Below, piece by piece: positions 1 to 9,108 of a DNA stretch of 64,000 bases. The notes below the pieces were generated by a model, which was not told the origin of the DNA, did not search any database, and saw nothing but the letters and a program-made list of their open reading frames with translations. Each line of letters starts with the position of its first letter. Positions within the stretch are counted from its first letter, which is position 1. Position numbers and translations under genes: made by a program. The DNA is from Microbulbifer marinus (lineage in GTDB: Bacteria > Pseudomonadota > Gammaproteobacteria > Pseudomonadales > Cellvibrionaceae). The stretch lies in the NCBI RefSeq assembly GCF_900107725.1, contig NZ_FNQO01000001.1, positions 736,458-800,457 on the forward strand, read 5' to 3'.

Positions 1-1
1 T

Positions 2-781
2 AACCAGGCCCTGGCGCATATTACCGTCCCAGCAGAGGTGGGCACGGTTGACGGGAACTGGTGTATCGCTGAGGAGATCATCACCGGCAAGCAGTGTGGT
101 ATCGAGGGATCAATGCTGAACGGTGAATACCGTATTCACGGTATCGTCGACACAGTGAAAGACAGCCGCAACTGGAGCTTCACCCGCTACGAGTACCCGT
201 CGGTTTGGCCTCGGCATGCCCAACAGAAAATATGCGACGCGGGAGAGAAACTGCTGCGGCATATCGGCTTCGACAACTCGCCCTTCGGTATCGAGTTTTT
301 CTGGGATGAGAAGAAGAATGCGCTCAGGATCCTGGAAATCAACACCCGCATATCACAATCCCACAGCGATCAGTTCATCAAGGTCCACGGCGTATCCAAT
401 CATCAAGTACCGGTAGACCTGGCCGAGGGGCGCATACCGGATCTCAGCGACTGCAAGGGCAAATACCAGTGCGCGGCAAAGTTTATGCTGCGACGCTACG
501 GCGACGCGCGTGTCGAACGCATTCCCACAGAGAGCGAGATACGCTCGGCAGAGTCGTCTGTCGCCGACAGCAAGATAGTTATCACGGTGAGCGAGGGGCA
601 GCGGCTGTCAGACAAACTGAATCCAGATAGCTACAGCTTTGAGATCGCAAATATTCTCGTTGGTGCCCAGAACCAGCGTGAGCTGTTAAAGAATTACCAA
701 CAGCTTGCGGATCAACTGCATTTTCAGTTTTCCGATGACCAGGGGCCCGAAGAATTTCAGTTCAACCAGGTGCGGTATTAA
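2..781 (+). CDS. ATP-grasp domain protein, 5' truncated by the window edge
   Basis: This is the C-terminal 259 residues of a larger protein whose start lies outside the window; the frame is open from base 2. The visible part holds the second half of an ATP-grasp fold, including a LEINTR segment with the E-x-N metal-binding pattern expected of ATP-dependent carboxylate-amine or carboxylate-thiol ligases and biotin-carboxylase-like proteins. The substrate cannot be read from the fragment. Its TAA stop is followed directly by the ATG of the hydrolase gene, so the two are almost certainly co-transcribed and may act in one pathway. The ATP-grasp assignment is from motif and overall pattern; the exact family is open. 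Confidence 0.75.
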   Translation, partial: NQALAHITVPAEVGTVDGNWCIAEEIITGKQCGIEGSMLNGEYRIHGIVDTVKDSRNWSFTRYEYPSVWPRHAQQKICDAGEKLLRHIGFDNSPFGIEFFWDEKKNALRILEINTRISQSHSDQFIKVHGVSNHQVPVDLAEGRIPDLSDCKGKYQCAAKFMLRRYGDARVERIPTESEIRSAESSVADSKIVITVSEGQRLSDKLNPDSYSFEIANILVGAQNQRELLKNYQQLADQLHFQFSDDQGPEEFQFNQVRY

Positions 782-2806
782 ATGAACGTTGTACAGAACT
801 TCCCGCACCAGATAAAAATACTGGAGCATGTGGAAATCCCCATGCCCGACGGCTGCCACCTGGCGGCCCGCATCTGGCTGCCGGAGACCGCCGAGCAACA
901 ACCGGTGCCCGCCATATTCGAATATATACCCTACCGCAAGCGCGACATGACCCGCCTGCGGGACTCTATCACCCACCCCTACCTGGCCGGGCACGGCTAT
1001 GCGTGTGTACGGGTCGACCTGCGCGGCAGCGGTGAGTCCGACGGGGTACTCCGGGACCAGTACCGACAGCAGGAACTGGATGACGGCGTCGCGGTGATCC
1101 GCTGGCTGTCGGAGCAACCCTGGTGCAACGGCGACGTGGGCATGATGGGCATTTCCTGGGGTGGCTTCAACGCACTGCAGATTGCCGCCCTGGCTCCGTC
1201 CCCACTCAAAGCCGTGGTGTCCGCCTGCTCTACCGACGATCTGTATTTGGACAACATGCATTACATGGGCGGCTGTCTACTGACGGACAACCTGTCGGAG
1301 GCCACCACCATGTTTTCCGTCAACACCTGCCCGCCGGATCCGGCGCTGGTCGGCGAGCGCTGGCGCGATATGTGGATGGAGCGATTGCGGGGCAGCGGAC
1401 TGTGGCTGGATATCTGGCTGCGCCACCAGTACCGGGACAGCTACTGGGAGCACGGCTCCGTCAGCCAGCACTACGACGCCATACGCTGCCCGGTGATGCT
1501 GATCGGCGGTTGGGCCGACGGTTATACCAATGCGATATTCCGCCTGCTGGAGCACTTGAATGTGCCGCGCCAGGGGCTGATCGGCCCATGGGGACACAAG
1601 TATCCGCACATGGGTGTACCGGGGCCGGCGATCGGCTTCCTGCAGGAGACGCTGCGCTGGTGGGATCACTGGCTGAAGGGTCAGGACACCGGCATCATGG
1701 ACGAACCGATGCTGCGCGCCTGGATGCAGGAGAGTGTGCCGCCGACCACCTATTACCCAGAGCGTCCAGGGCGCTGGGTCGGAGAAGATCGCTGGCCGGC
1801 ACCGGGCATACGCGAAACCGCCTATCCGCTGGATCCGACCCGTATCCTGATGGCCGGTGAACCCCGCTGTCCGCGGGAGGAAATGGTGGAGATTCAGTCC
1901 CCGCTCAGCGTCGGCCTGTTCGCCGGCAAGTGGTGTTCCTACACCGCGGCGCCGGACCTGCCCCACGACCAGCGCGAAGAGGACGGCGGCGCGCTGGTAT
2001 TTGAGAGCGCCCCGCTGGCTCAGGACCTGGAGATTCTCGGCGCACCGGTCGTCGAGCTGGAATTGAGCTGCAACCAGCCCGTCGCGATGATCTGCGCACG
2101 GCTTTCCGATGTAGCCCCGGACGGCAAGGCAACCCGGGTTACCTATGGCCTGTTCAATCTTACGCATCGCGACAGCCATGCCAGGCCGGAACCACTGGTG
2201 CCGGGCCACTGTTACCGTGTGCGAGTGGCGATGAACTATATTGGCCAGAACTTCCCCGCCGGCCACCGCCTGCGCCTCAGCCTGTCCACCTCCTACTGGG
2301 CACTGGCCTGGCCGCCACCAAGACCTGTCCGCGTGAGTGTCTACCCGGCAACCAGCCGGTTGATACTGCCCGAGCGCGCGCCGCGACCCGCAGACGATGC
2401 GATTCACTTCGATCGACCCGAGGGGGCGCAACCGATTCGCGTCGACGTTATTGAATCCCCGAATCACAATTGGCTGGTACACCGGGACCTGGCCCTGGAT
2501 GAATCCGTACTGGAAGTGATCAAGGACGACGGCCTCAAATATATCGAGGAGATCGATATGGAGGTGGCCAACCGCACCTGGAACTGGTACCGGTACAGGG
2601 ACGACGACTTCCTGTCGCTGCAGGGCGAAACCCGCACCGAGCGTATCTTCCGCCGCGGGAGCTGGTCGGTGCGCACCGCCACCCGCACCCTGCTCACCGC
2701 GGACGCCGAGCACTTCTATATCCACGCAGAGCTGGATGCCTGGGAGGGGGACACGCGGGTCTACTGCGAAAACTGGCAGCGCAAGATTCCCCGGGATCAC
2801 CTCTGA
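782..2806 (+). CDS. CocE/NonD family serine hydrolase (X-Pro dipeptidyl-peptidase S15-like)
   Basis: This 674-residue protein has the S15/CocE layout: an alpha/beta-hydrolase domain with an inserted helical cap, then a C-terminal jelly-roll domain (about residue 380 onward). The nucleophile elbow GISWGG places the catalytic serine at Ser125. Asp246 in the WADGYT motif and His272 in GPWGHKYPH complete a plausible triad. Family members cleave X-Pro dipeptides, cocaine esters or acyl amides, so the substrate is not predictable. No signal peptide is seen, suggesting a cytoplasmic enzyme. The start codon abuts the stop of the ATP-grasp gene with no gap, indicating translational coupling. Pairing with an ATP-grasp ligase could mean a make-and-break pair for an amide or ester, but that is inference. 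Confidence 0.9.
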   Translation: MNVVQNFPHQIKILEHVEIPMPDGCHLAARIWLPETAEQQPVPAIFEYIPYRKRDMTRLRDSITHPYLAGHGYACVRVDLRGSGESDGVLRDQYRQQELDDGVAVIRWLSEQPWCNGDVGMMGISWGGFNALQIAALAPSPLKAVVSACSTDDLYLDNMHYMGGCLLTDNLSEATTMFSVNTCPPDPALVGERWRDMWMERLRGSGLWLDIWLRHQYRDSYWEHGSVSQHYDAIRCPVMLIGGWADGYTNAIFRLLEHLNVPRQGLIGPWGHKYPHMGVPGPAIGFLQETLRWWDHWLKGQDTGIMDEPMLRAWMQESVPPTTYYPERPGRWVGEDRWPAPGIRETAYPLDPTRILMAGEPRCPREEMVEIQSPLSVGLFAGKWCSYTAAPDLPHDQREEDGGALVFESAPLAQDLEILGAPVVELELSCNQPVAMICARLSDVAPDGKATRVTYGLFNLTHRDSHARPEPLVPGHCYRVRVAMNYIGQNFPAGHRLRLSLSTSYWALAWPPPRPVRVSVYPATSRLILPERAPRPADDAIHFDRPEGAQPIRVDVIESPNHNWLVHRDLALDESVLEVIKDDGLKYIEEIDMEVANRTWNWYRYRDDDFLSLQGETRTERIFRRGSWSVRTATRTLLTADAEHFYIHAELDAWEGDTRVYCENWQRKIPRDHL

Positions 2807-2957
2807 CCTCGCCTCCGCGGCCAGGAGTACACTGGGGCTGGATTTCCCCCCGCCAAAACGTCAATATGCCGCCGTAAACGAACGGTGGCGAGCCGCTCAT
2901 TTTTTCGGCAATTGCCGGGCGCCCCGCCTCAAAGACCAGCGAGAGCTCAGATAAGCG

Positions 2958-4364
2958 ATGACAGTAAAAGTCGAATCCGTAGACAGCCTTTTGAAATCCA
3001 GCGGCCGCGAGGGCGACAAGACCCGCGTACAGGGCTGGATCAGAACCCGCCGCGACTCAAAAGCCGGCCTGTCCTTCCTGGCCGTGCACGACGGCAGCTG
3101 CTTCGATCCCATCCAGGTGGTGGTCGAGGCTAACCTGCACAATTACCAGTCCGAAGTGCTGCGCCTGACCACCGGCTGTGCCGTGGATATCGAGGGCACC
3201 ATCAAGCCGTCCGAGGGCAAGGGCCAGTCCATTGAGCTGCTGGCCAGTGAAGTGCACGTGATCGGCTGGGTCGAGGACCCGGACACCTACCCGATGTCGC
3301 CGAAGCGCCACACGATGGAGCACCTGCGCGAACACGCCCACCTGCGCCCGCGCACCAATGTCAGCGGCGCCGTGGCCCGCGTGCGCAACTGCATTGCCCA
3401 GGCGATCCACCGCTTCCTCCACGAGCAGGGTTTCAGCTGGGTGCACACCCCGATCCTCACCGCCTCCGACTGCGAGGGCGCCGGCGAGATGTTCCGCGTC
3501 AGCACCCTCGACCTGGAAAACCTGCCGCGCACCGACAAGGGCGAGATCGATTTCAGCAAGGATTTCTTCGGTGAGGAGAGCTTCCTGACCGTATCCGGCC
3601 AGCTGAACGTCGAGAGTTATTGCCTGGCGCTGTCCAAGGTTTACACCTTCGGCCCGACTTTCCGCGCGGAAAACTCGAACACCACCCGCCACCTGGCGGA
3701 ATTCTGGATGGTCGAGCCGGAAATCGCCTTTGCGGACCTGGCAGATATCGCCGACCTGTCCGAGGAGATGCTGAAATACGTCTTCAAGGCGGTGCTGGAA
3801 GAGCGCGCCGACGATATGGCTTTCTTCGCCCAGCGCATCGACAAGGAAGCCATCTCGCGCCTGGAGAACATCGTCGACAACGACTTCGCGCGCATCAATT
3901 ACAGCGAGGCGATCGAGATTCTCGAGAAGTGCAAAGAGAAGTTCGAGTTCCCGGTTTCGTGGGGAATCGACCTGGCCTCCGAGCACGAGCGCTACCTGGC
4001 CGAGAAGCACTTCAAGAAGCCGGTGATCGTCATGAACTACCCGAAGGACATCAAGGCCTTCTACATGCGCATGAACGACGACGCTAAGACTGTGGCGGCG
4101 ATGGACGTGCTGGCGCCGGGTATCGGTGAGATCATCGGTGGCTCCCAGCGCGAAGAGCGCCTGGAGAAGCTGGACGAGCGCATGGACGAGATGAACATCC
4201 CGAAGGAACACCTGGACTGGTACCGCGACCTGCGCCGCTACGGCACAGTGCCGCACGCCGGCTTCGGCCTCGGTTTCGACCGTATCGTTTCCTATGTCAC
4301 CGGCATGGGCAATATTCGTGATGTGATTCCCTTCCCGCGCACACCGAAGAATATCGCCTTCTGA
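2958..4364 (+). CDS. asnS: asparaginyl-tRNA synthetase
   Basis: This is a class IIb aminoacyl-tRNA synthetase of 468 residues, close to the 466 of E. coli AsnS. It charges tRNA-Asn with asparagine in the cytoplasm. An N-terminal OB-fold anticodon-binding domain (about residues 1-110) is followed by the catalytic core with motif 2 ([20 protein letters not shown]) and motif 3 near the end ([10 protein letters not shown]). The AEFWMVEPE signature and the absence of a GatCAB-type context fit AsnRS rather than AspRS. The gene ends 4 bp before a strong hairpin that probably terminates it. It is a monocistronic housekeeping gene and nothing in it is unusual. Confidence 0.97.
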   Translation: MTVKVESVDSLLKSSGREGDKTRVQGWIRTRRDSKAGLSFLAVHDGSCFDPIQVVVEANLHNYQSEVLRLTTGCAVDIEGTIKPSEGKGQSIELLASEVHVIGWVEDPDTYPMSPKRHTMEHLREHAHLRPRTNVSGAVARVRNCIAQAIHRFLHEQGFSWVHTPILTASDCEGAGEMFRVSTLDLENLPRTDKGEIDFSKDFFGEESFLTVSGQLNVESYCLALSKVYTFGPTFRAENSNTTRHLAEFWMVEPEIAFADLADIADLSEEMLKYVFKAVLEERADDMAFFAQRIDKEAISRLENIVDNDFARINYSEAIEILEKCKEKFEFPVSWGIDLASEHERYLAEKHFKKPVIVMNYPKDIKAFYMRMNDDAKTVAAMDVLAPGIGEIIGGSQREERLEKLDERMDEMNIPKEHLDWYRDLRRYGTVPHAGFGLGFDRIVSYVTGMGNIRDVIPFPRTPKNIAF

Positions 4365-4368
4365 TAAA

Positions 4369-4389
4369 AAGCCCCGCAATGCGGGGCTT
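4369..4389 (+). terminator. hairpin terminator after asnS
   Basis: A perfect 9-bp stem AAGCCCCGC / GCGGGGCTT with a 3-nt loop starts 4 bp after the asnS stop. An A-run precedes it, but there is only a short T-run after it on the + strand, so it may act as a terminator in both directions. Confidence 0.75.
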
Positions 4390-4435
4390 AAGCTCGCCAA
4401 TAAACCCCGCCTCTTACCTAATCCGGTGGCGTGGC

Positions 4436-4544
4436 GGCAAGGCACTGGGGCCGGCATTTCGAAAACGCATGAATACGTCCCTGTAGCTCCGTCGGGTACG
4501 TCCTGTACCCGACGGTTTCGAAATGCCGGCCCCAGTACCTTGCC
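4436..4544. repeat. nested palindromic intergenic element (about 109 bp)
   Basis: Two 29-bp outer arms (4436-4464 and 4516-4544) are inverted copies with a single mismatch. Between them lies a second, perfect 11-bp inverted repeat, CCGTCGGGTAC / GTACCCGACGG (4489-4499 and 4505-4515), with a 5-nt loop. The result is a cruciform or long RNA hairpin in the gap between asnS and the MreB-like gene. It encodes no protein. The regular architecture suggests a dispersed REP/MITE-like intergenic repeat, but no second copy was noticed in this window. Confidence 0.8.
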
Positions 4545-4629
4545 TTCAAATTCGGCTGCATGACTTTGTCAGCAGTCTGAAATTCCCCAATGCGGGCTTC
4601 TTCTTTCCGCAGACAGTTTCCCTATCCGC

Positions 4630-5223
4630 CTAGCTGCCGCCGAACACCGCCATCAGGGTAATCAGGACGATCCACAGCAAAATCAAGAACCACTGCACGG
4701 CCTGGCCACCGCCATTCTTGGCGCCGTTCTTTTGCGGCTGACCTTTTGCTTTCACCTTCGCGTAGTCGAAGGTATGGCGGGTCAGCTCTTCTCCCTGGTA
4801 CACCTCTACCTCGCGCGCGCCGGCACCCAACGCCAGCTCACGAAACGCGCGCACCTCAACCTCGGTGAGCCCACCCTGGGTCTTTTCCATCGGCTGCAGC
4901 ACCACGATCGGCGAAGGGGTAAACAGGGTCTGGTCGGTAAGCTTGCGGAATATATGTTGCAACAGCTTTTCACCGGCACTGAAGTCGCGCAGCAGCGAGC
5001 GCGGATGTGAGAAAGGATTGATGACTTCGACATCCTGGCCGGATACGGAAGCGGCGCGATTGCCGACCGCGGCGACAATACGTCGGCCATTGCGCGCCTC
5101 CACGGCAACCAGTGGTGACTCATCAAAAATTTTGCCGCTGTCGATATTGGTCACCCGGATGCGCTTTTCCCAGATCTGCACATACAGGGTGGCCCCGAGT
5201 TGATCGACTAGTTTATTGAGCAT
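4630..5223 (-). CDS. half-length MreB-like protein with C-terminal membrane anchor
   Basis: This 197-residue protein aligns by eye with the first half of MreB/Mbl actin homologues. Recognisable segments include SLLRDFSAGEKLLQHIFRKL (MreB: DFxVTEKMLQ) at about residues 75-95 and RELALGAGAREVEVYQGEE (MreB: ESAxGAGAREVxLIEEP) at about 130-148. It then stops following MreB: the phosphate-2 and adenosine motifs of the second half are absent. Instead there is a Lys/Gln/Gly-rich linker and one hydrophobic helix (WFLILLWIVLITLMAVF), giving a predicted tail-anchored protein. It cannot bind ATP as a full actin fold would. The start has a GGGGAG ribosome-binding site. The gene is monocistronic. The function is unknown; a role near the cell-shape machinery is only a guess from homology. 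Confidence 0.7.
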   Translation of the reverse strand: MLNKLVDQLGATLYVQIWEKRIRVTNIDSGKIFDESPLVAVEARNGRRIVAAVGNRAASVSGQDVEVINPFSHPRSLLRDFSAGEKLLQHIFRKLTDQTLFTPSPIVVLQPMEKTQGGLTEVEVRAFRELALGAGAREVEVYQGEELTRHTFDYAKVKAKGQPQKNGAKNGGGQAVQWFLILLWIVLITLMAVFGGS

Positions 5224-5257
5224 GCCAAGCTCCCCGCTCGGTCATCTTGCAAGAGCA

Positions 5258-5623
5258 CTACTGGTTCGAATTGACTTCAATGCCCGTACCGGCGGGATCC
5301 CTGAAAAACACCTGGCGCATGGTACCGCCCGGTACATGCGTCTTGGTGTAACTGACGCCCAGCGATTCCAACTTGTCGACCACCGCATTGAGATTTTCAG
5401 TTCGGAAAGCGACATGATCGAGATAATGCGGACTGTCGCTCTCGAAGTGCACATTGCTTTCCACCAGGTGCACCAGTGGCTGATCATCCGCATAAAGCCA
5501 GAAGCCGCTGCGGGCAAAATCGGGGCGGTGACCTTCGCGCAGACCGAGTACTGAACAATAGAAGTCCCTGACCTCCAAGAGCAGATCGATCGGGGCGGAG
5601 ATATTGATGTGATCCAGACGCAC
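5258..5623 (-). CDS. VOC (glyoxalase/bleomycin-resistance) family protein
   Basis: This 121-residue protein has the paired beta-alpha-beta-beta-beta modules of the vicinal oxygen chelate superfamily. Likely metal ligands are His in RLDHINI near the N-terminus, His in LDHVAF mid-protein, and Glu in GTGIEVN near the C-terminus. Such proteins act as glyoxalases, dioxygenases or antibiotic-binding proteins; the substrate is not evident. I chose the GTG at 5623 rather than an upstream start because an AGGAG ribosome-binding site lies 8 bp before it and the family fold begins right after it. It lies 34 bp from the start of the MreB-like gene on the same strand and could share its transcript. Confidence 0.85.
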   Translation of the reverse strand: MRLDHINISAPIDLLLEVRDFYCSVLGLREGHRPDFARSGFWLYADDQPLVHLVESNVHFESDSPHYLDHVAFRTENLNAVVDKLESLGVSYTKTHVPGGTMRQVFFRDPAGTGIEVNSNQ

Positions 5624-5806
5624 GAAAATTACTCCTGTAATTTTTAAGCGGGGAATGCTTGTCGACCGCTGTTCTTCTGCAATTGACTCACATCCACCCC
5701 GGGCAGCACGGATTTCATCGGGCGGATTCCTGTACCGCTTTAGCGAAACCACTCTCGCACGACCGAAGATACCCGCCGCGAAATCAGACCTGCCGCCAGC
5801 CGGGAA

Positions 5807-7030
5807 TCAGACAACGCCCCTACCCTGCAGCGCACTGATCTCTTCATCGCTTTTTCCGAGTAGCTCACGCAATACCTCTGCAGTGTGCTGCCCCAGGACC
5901 GGCGGAGCCTGTTCGTAATCTAGCTGGGTCTCGGAAAAAATCACCGGATTGCGTACCGTCTTGACCTTGCCGGCGGTCGGGTGATCCTGCTCCAGTACCA
6001 TGCCCCGCGCCTGCACCTGCGGATCGGCAAACACCTGATCCAGGGTATTGATCGGACCACAGGGCACATGGGCATCGCTGAGTTTTTCGAGCCACCAGGC
6101 GGACTGCCGCTGCCGCGTGGCCTCTTCGATCAACGGTACCAGCTGCTCCCGCGCCTGTACCCGCGCGGCGTTGGTGGCGTAGGCGGGGTTGTCCGCGAGT
6201 TGCTCGATGCCGGCGATATGGCAGAAACGCTTGAACTGCTCGTCATTGCCAACCGCGAGCATAAAGTAGCCGTCACTGGACGGTACTGCCTGATACGGAA
6301 CGATATTCGGATGGCCAGTACCCTGACGGACAGGCGGCTTGCCCGAGGTCAGATAGTTCTGCGCCTGATTGGCGAGCCAGGCCACCTGGGTGTCCAACAG
6401 CGCCAGGTCAATATGCTGGCCCTCACCGGTTTGCTGGCGATGGATCAGCGCGGCCAGCACCGCCGATACGGCGTACATTCCGGTCATCAGGTCGGCCACG
6501 GCGACACCGACTTTCTGCGGACCGGCCCCGGGCTGCCCCTCCGGCACACCGGTGATACTCATCAGTCCACCCATGCCCTGGATCATCGCGTCGTAACCGG
6601 CACGATTTTTATAAGGCCCGGTCTGGCCGAAGCCGGTGATCGAGCAGTAGATGATGCCCGGGTTGATCGCCTTGATGGAATCGTAATCCAAACCGTATTT
6701 TTTGAGCCCGCCCACCTTGTAGTTTTCCAGCAGAATATCGCACTGCGCGGCCAGCTCCTTCAGCAAATGCTGGCCCTCGTCCGTGGTGATATCGACGGTG
6801 ACCGACTTTTTGCCGCGATTGGCACTGAGGTAATAGGCGGCATCGGCGGTGTCCGCACCCTGCGCGTCCTTCAGGTAGGGAGGGCCCCAGTGACGGGTGT
6901 CATCGCCACGCTCCGGGCGTTCAACCTTGATAACTTCGGCACCGAAATCGGCAAAAACCTGACTAGCCCAGGGGCCAGCCAGAATACGGCTGAGATCGAG
7001 AACCTTTAGATGCGCGAGCGGACCTGCCAT
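5807..7030 (-). CDS. CaiB/BaiF family CoA-transferase, GcdG-like (succinyl-CoA:glutarate type)
   Basis: This is a type III (family III) CoA-transferase of 407 residues. The opening LKVLDLSRILAGPWASQ and the GFGQTGPY, RAGYDAMIQG and GQHIDLALLD segments are family hallmarks. The predicted nucleophilic aspartate is Asp180 in VGVAVADLMTG. By recalled similarity it is especially close to the pseudomonad GcdG proteins that move CoA to glutarate in lysine/glutarate catabolism. The glutaryl-CoA dehydrogenase gene gcdH lies about 11 kb away in the same window, supporting that role although the genes are not adjacent. A GAGGAAG ribosome-binding site precedes the ATG. Substrate specificity in this family is hard to assign from sequence alone. 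Confidence 0.88.
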   Translation of the reverse strand: MAGPLAHLKVLDLSRILAGPWASQVFADFGAEVIKVERPERGDDTRHWGPPYLKDAQGADTADAAYYLSANRGKKSVTVDITTDEGQHLLKELAAQCDILLENYKVGGLKKYGLDYDSIKAINPGIIYCSITGFGQTGPYKNRAGYDAMIQGMGGLMSITGVPEGQPGAGPQKVGVAVADLMTGMYAVSAVLAALIHRQQTGEGQHIDLALLDTQVAWLANQAQNYLTSGKPPVRQGTGHPNIVPYQAVPSSDGYFMLAVGNDEQFKRFCHIAGIEQLADNPAYATNAARVQAREQLVPLIEEATRQRQSAWWLEKLSDAHVPCGPINTLDQVFADPQVQARGMVLEQDHPTAGKVKTVRNPVIFSETQLDYEQAPPVLGQHTAEVLRELLGKSDEEISALQGRGVV

Positions 7031-7170
7031 AACTTCCTCATTTTGGTCTTCTACGGGCTAGGACAAAATTTGCGGCAGACTATCAGATTTGACCGGTCGG
7101 TGCTCGGCTTGGACGCGACTGAAAAATGCCCTTACACTGACGCCAATATAGAAGAATAAGGAGCAGCGCA

Positions 7171-7488
7171 ATGACTGCCGCAGAAACAAAAAGATTCGAG
7201 TCCTTTACCGACTTTTATCCCTACTACCTGGAAGAACACCGCAACCTGACCTGTCGCCGACTGCACTTTGTCGGCACCGCCCTGGTCATCGCACTGGTCG
7301 CGACGGCCCTGATCAGCGGAAAACTGTTGTGGCTCGCGGGCGTGCCTTTTGCCGGTTACGGTTTCGCCTGGACCGGACATTTCTTCTTCGAACACAACAG
7401 GCCCGCCACCTTCAAGCATCCCTTCTACAGCCTGTGGGGGGACTTCGTCATGTTCAAGGATATGCTGCTCGGTCGCATCGATCGCTAG
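7171..7488 (+). CDS. Mpo1-like protein (DUF962)
   Basis: This 105-residue membrane protein carries the DUF962/Mpo1 signature: FYPYYLEEHRN at the N-terminus, RRLHFVGT, and GYGFAWTGHFFFEHNRPATFKHPFYS in the second half, with two hydrophobic stretches between. Yeast Mpo1 is an Fe(II)-dependent dioxygenase in fatty-acid alpha-oxidation. The conserved histidines needed for iron binding are present here, so a similar lipid-oxidising role is possible, but bacterial members are mostly uncharacterised. AAGGAG lies 7 bp before the ATG. The gene converges on tyrR and their ends overlap by 4 bp. Confidence 0.88.
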   Translation: MTAAETKRFESFTDFYPYYLEEHRNLTCRRLHFVGTALVIALVATALISGKLLWLAGVPFAGYGFAWTGHFFFEHNRPATFKHPFYSLWGDFVMFKDMLLGRIDR

Positions 7489-8912
7489 ACTCTCGACTTG
7501 GCCAGGCCGTACTTGCGCAGCTTGTTCGCCACCGCGGTATGGGAAATACCTAGCCGCTTGGCCAGCTCTCGCGTCGAAGGCTGCTCGGCGACCAGGTCGT
7601 TGAGCAGCGCCCGCTCCAGCTGCTCCATCATTTCCCGATAAGTCAGGCCTCGCCCCCAGTCCCGCCACGGCAGTTGCGGCCGCACAGCCAGATCCGGTAG
7701 GTCGCCCGCCTCGATGGTGTCGCCATTGCGCGCGACGCAGCGACGCACCCCGGCGCCCAGGTAATCCCCCAGCCCATTGAAGTTATCCGGCCAGTCGTGT
7801 TGCTTCATCAACGCCAATACGTCGTCACTCAGCTGCAGTGGCTGCGCCTCCGGCGCGTGCTGACGCAGCATTGCCGCCGCGAATCGCGGCAGCGCCGGCC
7901 GCATAGTGCGCAGAGGCGGTAATGAGAGCGCGAGCGTCGAGAATATCTGTGCCAGCGCCGGCTCCAGCCTGTCGGCACTGACACTGGTTGCCACCAAGCG
8001 CAACTGCGCTGGCAAATCCTGCAGTTGCCGTACCAGCGCCAACTGCGCTGCAGCAGACAGACGGTGCAGGTCCTCGAGAATCAGGGTACCTGAACCGCGC
8101 AACTGGGACGGCAGCGGCATCTGTCCGTCCCGCGGCAACAGCCGCTGACAATCACCGGCGGCGGCCACCGGCGAGAGATAGTGCAGCGCACCGGCAAAGG
8201 TACTCTTGCCGGTGCCGCGCTCACCGACAATCAGCAGTGGCGAGCGGAAGTTGGCCAACTCCTGCAATTGCAGACAGCGCTCGCGGCGCAGATCGAAATC
8301 CCACAACGCCACCAGGCGCGGCAGTTCAACGGCAGACTGATCTGCATCCCACTGCTGCAGGGTCAGCACGGCACCGGCCAGGGAATCCACCGCGCCGGGA
8401 CTGTCCTCGACCGGGATTGGCGACCATTCCATCCGGTAAGCGCGACCGCGCACGCCAACCGGCAGCCCATAACGGGGCACGGCGAAATCCCGCAGCAGTT
8501 CGGCGACCTGCATCAGCGGCAGGAACCGCTGCAGCTGCAGGCCCGGCACCTTGTCCAGGCTGACGCCGAAGGCCCGCGCCGCCGCCAGATTCGCCGCAAT
8601 CACGCGGCCCTCGCGGTCCACCGACAAGACGGGATCGGCCACGTGGCGCAGCAGCGTGTCCAACTCAAAGTGCCGCCTCTCCGACGGAATCAGCGCGATG
8701 CGCCGCACCCGCTGCACGCCCGGCACCTTCAACAGGGACCTCTCAATCGCCTGGTATTGGGTCGTGAGCATGCTCGGCGCTGCCAGATAGACCTTGTCCC
8801 CGCTGTCGCCACCAAGCTCACCGGAAGTCACATTAATCCGATATTCGCCGAATATCTGCATTATTTCATGCAGGATGCCGACACGGTTGGCGCAGGTAAT
8901 TTCGATTCTCAT
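7485..8912 (-). CDS. tyrR: TyrR/PhhR-type regulator of aromatic amino acid metabolism
   Basis: This 475-residue protein has the TyrR order: N-terminal ACT-like domain (residues 1-75, MRIEITCANRVGILHEIM), PAS domain (about 80-190), degenerate AAA+ domain (Walker A GERGTGKST near 235), and C-terminal helix-turn-helix (TRELAKRLGISHTAVANKLRKYGL). The GAFTGA loop needed to contact sigma-54 is absent and Walker B is altered (LILEDL). It probably acts on sigma-70 promoters as a tyrosine/phenylalanine-responsive repressor or activator. It is divergent from phhA, its expected target. A near-consensus TyrR box sits 9 bp upstream of its own start codon, implying autoregulation. It is slightly shorter than E. 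coli TyrR (513). Confidence 0.93.
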   Translation of the reverse strand: MRIEITCANRVGILHEIMQIFGEYRINVTSGELGGDSGDKVYLAAPSMLTTQYQAIERSLLKVPGVQRVRRIALIPSERRHFELDTLLRHVADPVLSVDREGRVIAANLAAARAFGVSLDKVPGLQLQRFLPLMQVAELLRDFAVPRYGLPVGVRGRAYRMEWSPIPVEDSPGAVDSLAGAVLTLQQWDADQSAVELPRLVALWDFDLRRERCLQLQELANFRSPLLIVGERGTGKSTFAGALHYLSPVAAAGDCQRLLPRDGQMPLPSQLRGSGTLILEDLHRLSAAAQLALVRQLQDLPAQLRLVATSVSADRLEPALAQIFSTLALSLPPLRTMRPALPRFAAAMLRQHAPEAQPLQLSDDVLALMKQHDWPDNFNGLGDYLGAGVRRCVARNGDTIEAGDLPDLAVRPQLPWRDWGRGLTYREMMEQLERALLNDLVAEQPSTRELAKRLGISHTAVANKLRKYGLAKSRV

Positions 8913-8920
8913 CGCAACAC

Positions 8921-8938
8921 TGTAAATAATTGTTTACG
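8921..8938. promoter_or_regulatory. TyrR box in the tyrR-phhA intergenic region
   Basis: TGTAAA-N6-TTTACG matches the TyrR consensus TGTAAA-N6-TTTACA at 11 of 12 positions. It lies just upstream of the tyrR start and about 170 bp upstream of phhA, so it could autoregulate tyrR and control phhA. Confidence 0.75.
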
Positions 8939-9108
8939 AAAAGTGTATCTGCGGTGGCTGCGAAACGGCAAGAGTGTCGTGATTCCCCTGCCCAGCGGTG
9001 CCCGCTCTGACTAAAAATAACGGAGATAGATAACAACAAAGACAGAGCGGCAGGCCGGCAGCGCCCCTGAAAGGGCCTCACACCGCGCCGCTACGGGAGC
9101 ACAGAGTC

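Noticed and set aside
1277..2800. A 507-codon minus-strand frame opposite the CocE-like gene
   Set aside because: It has no recognisable domain and lies entirely within a well-supported hydrolase gene.
8939..9108. A GG-N10-GC pair upstream of phhA that could be a sigma-54 promoter
   Set aside because: Only the invariant dinucleotides match, the -12 element is poor, and the TyrR protein lacks the GAFTGA loop needed to activate sigma-54.
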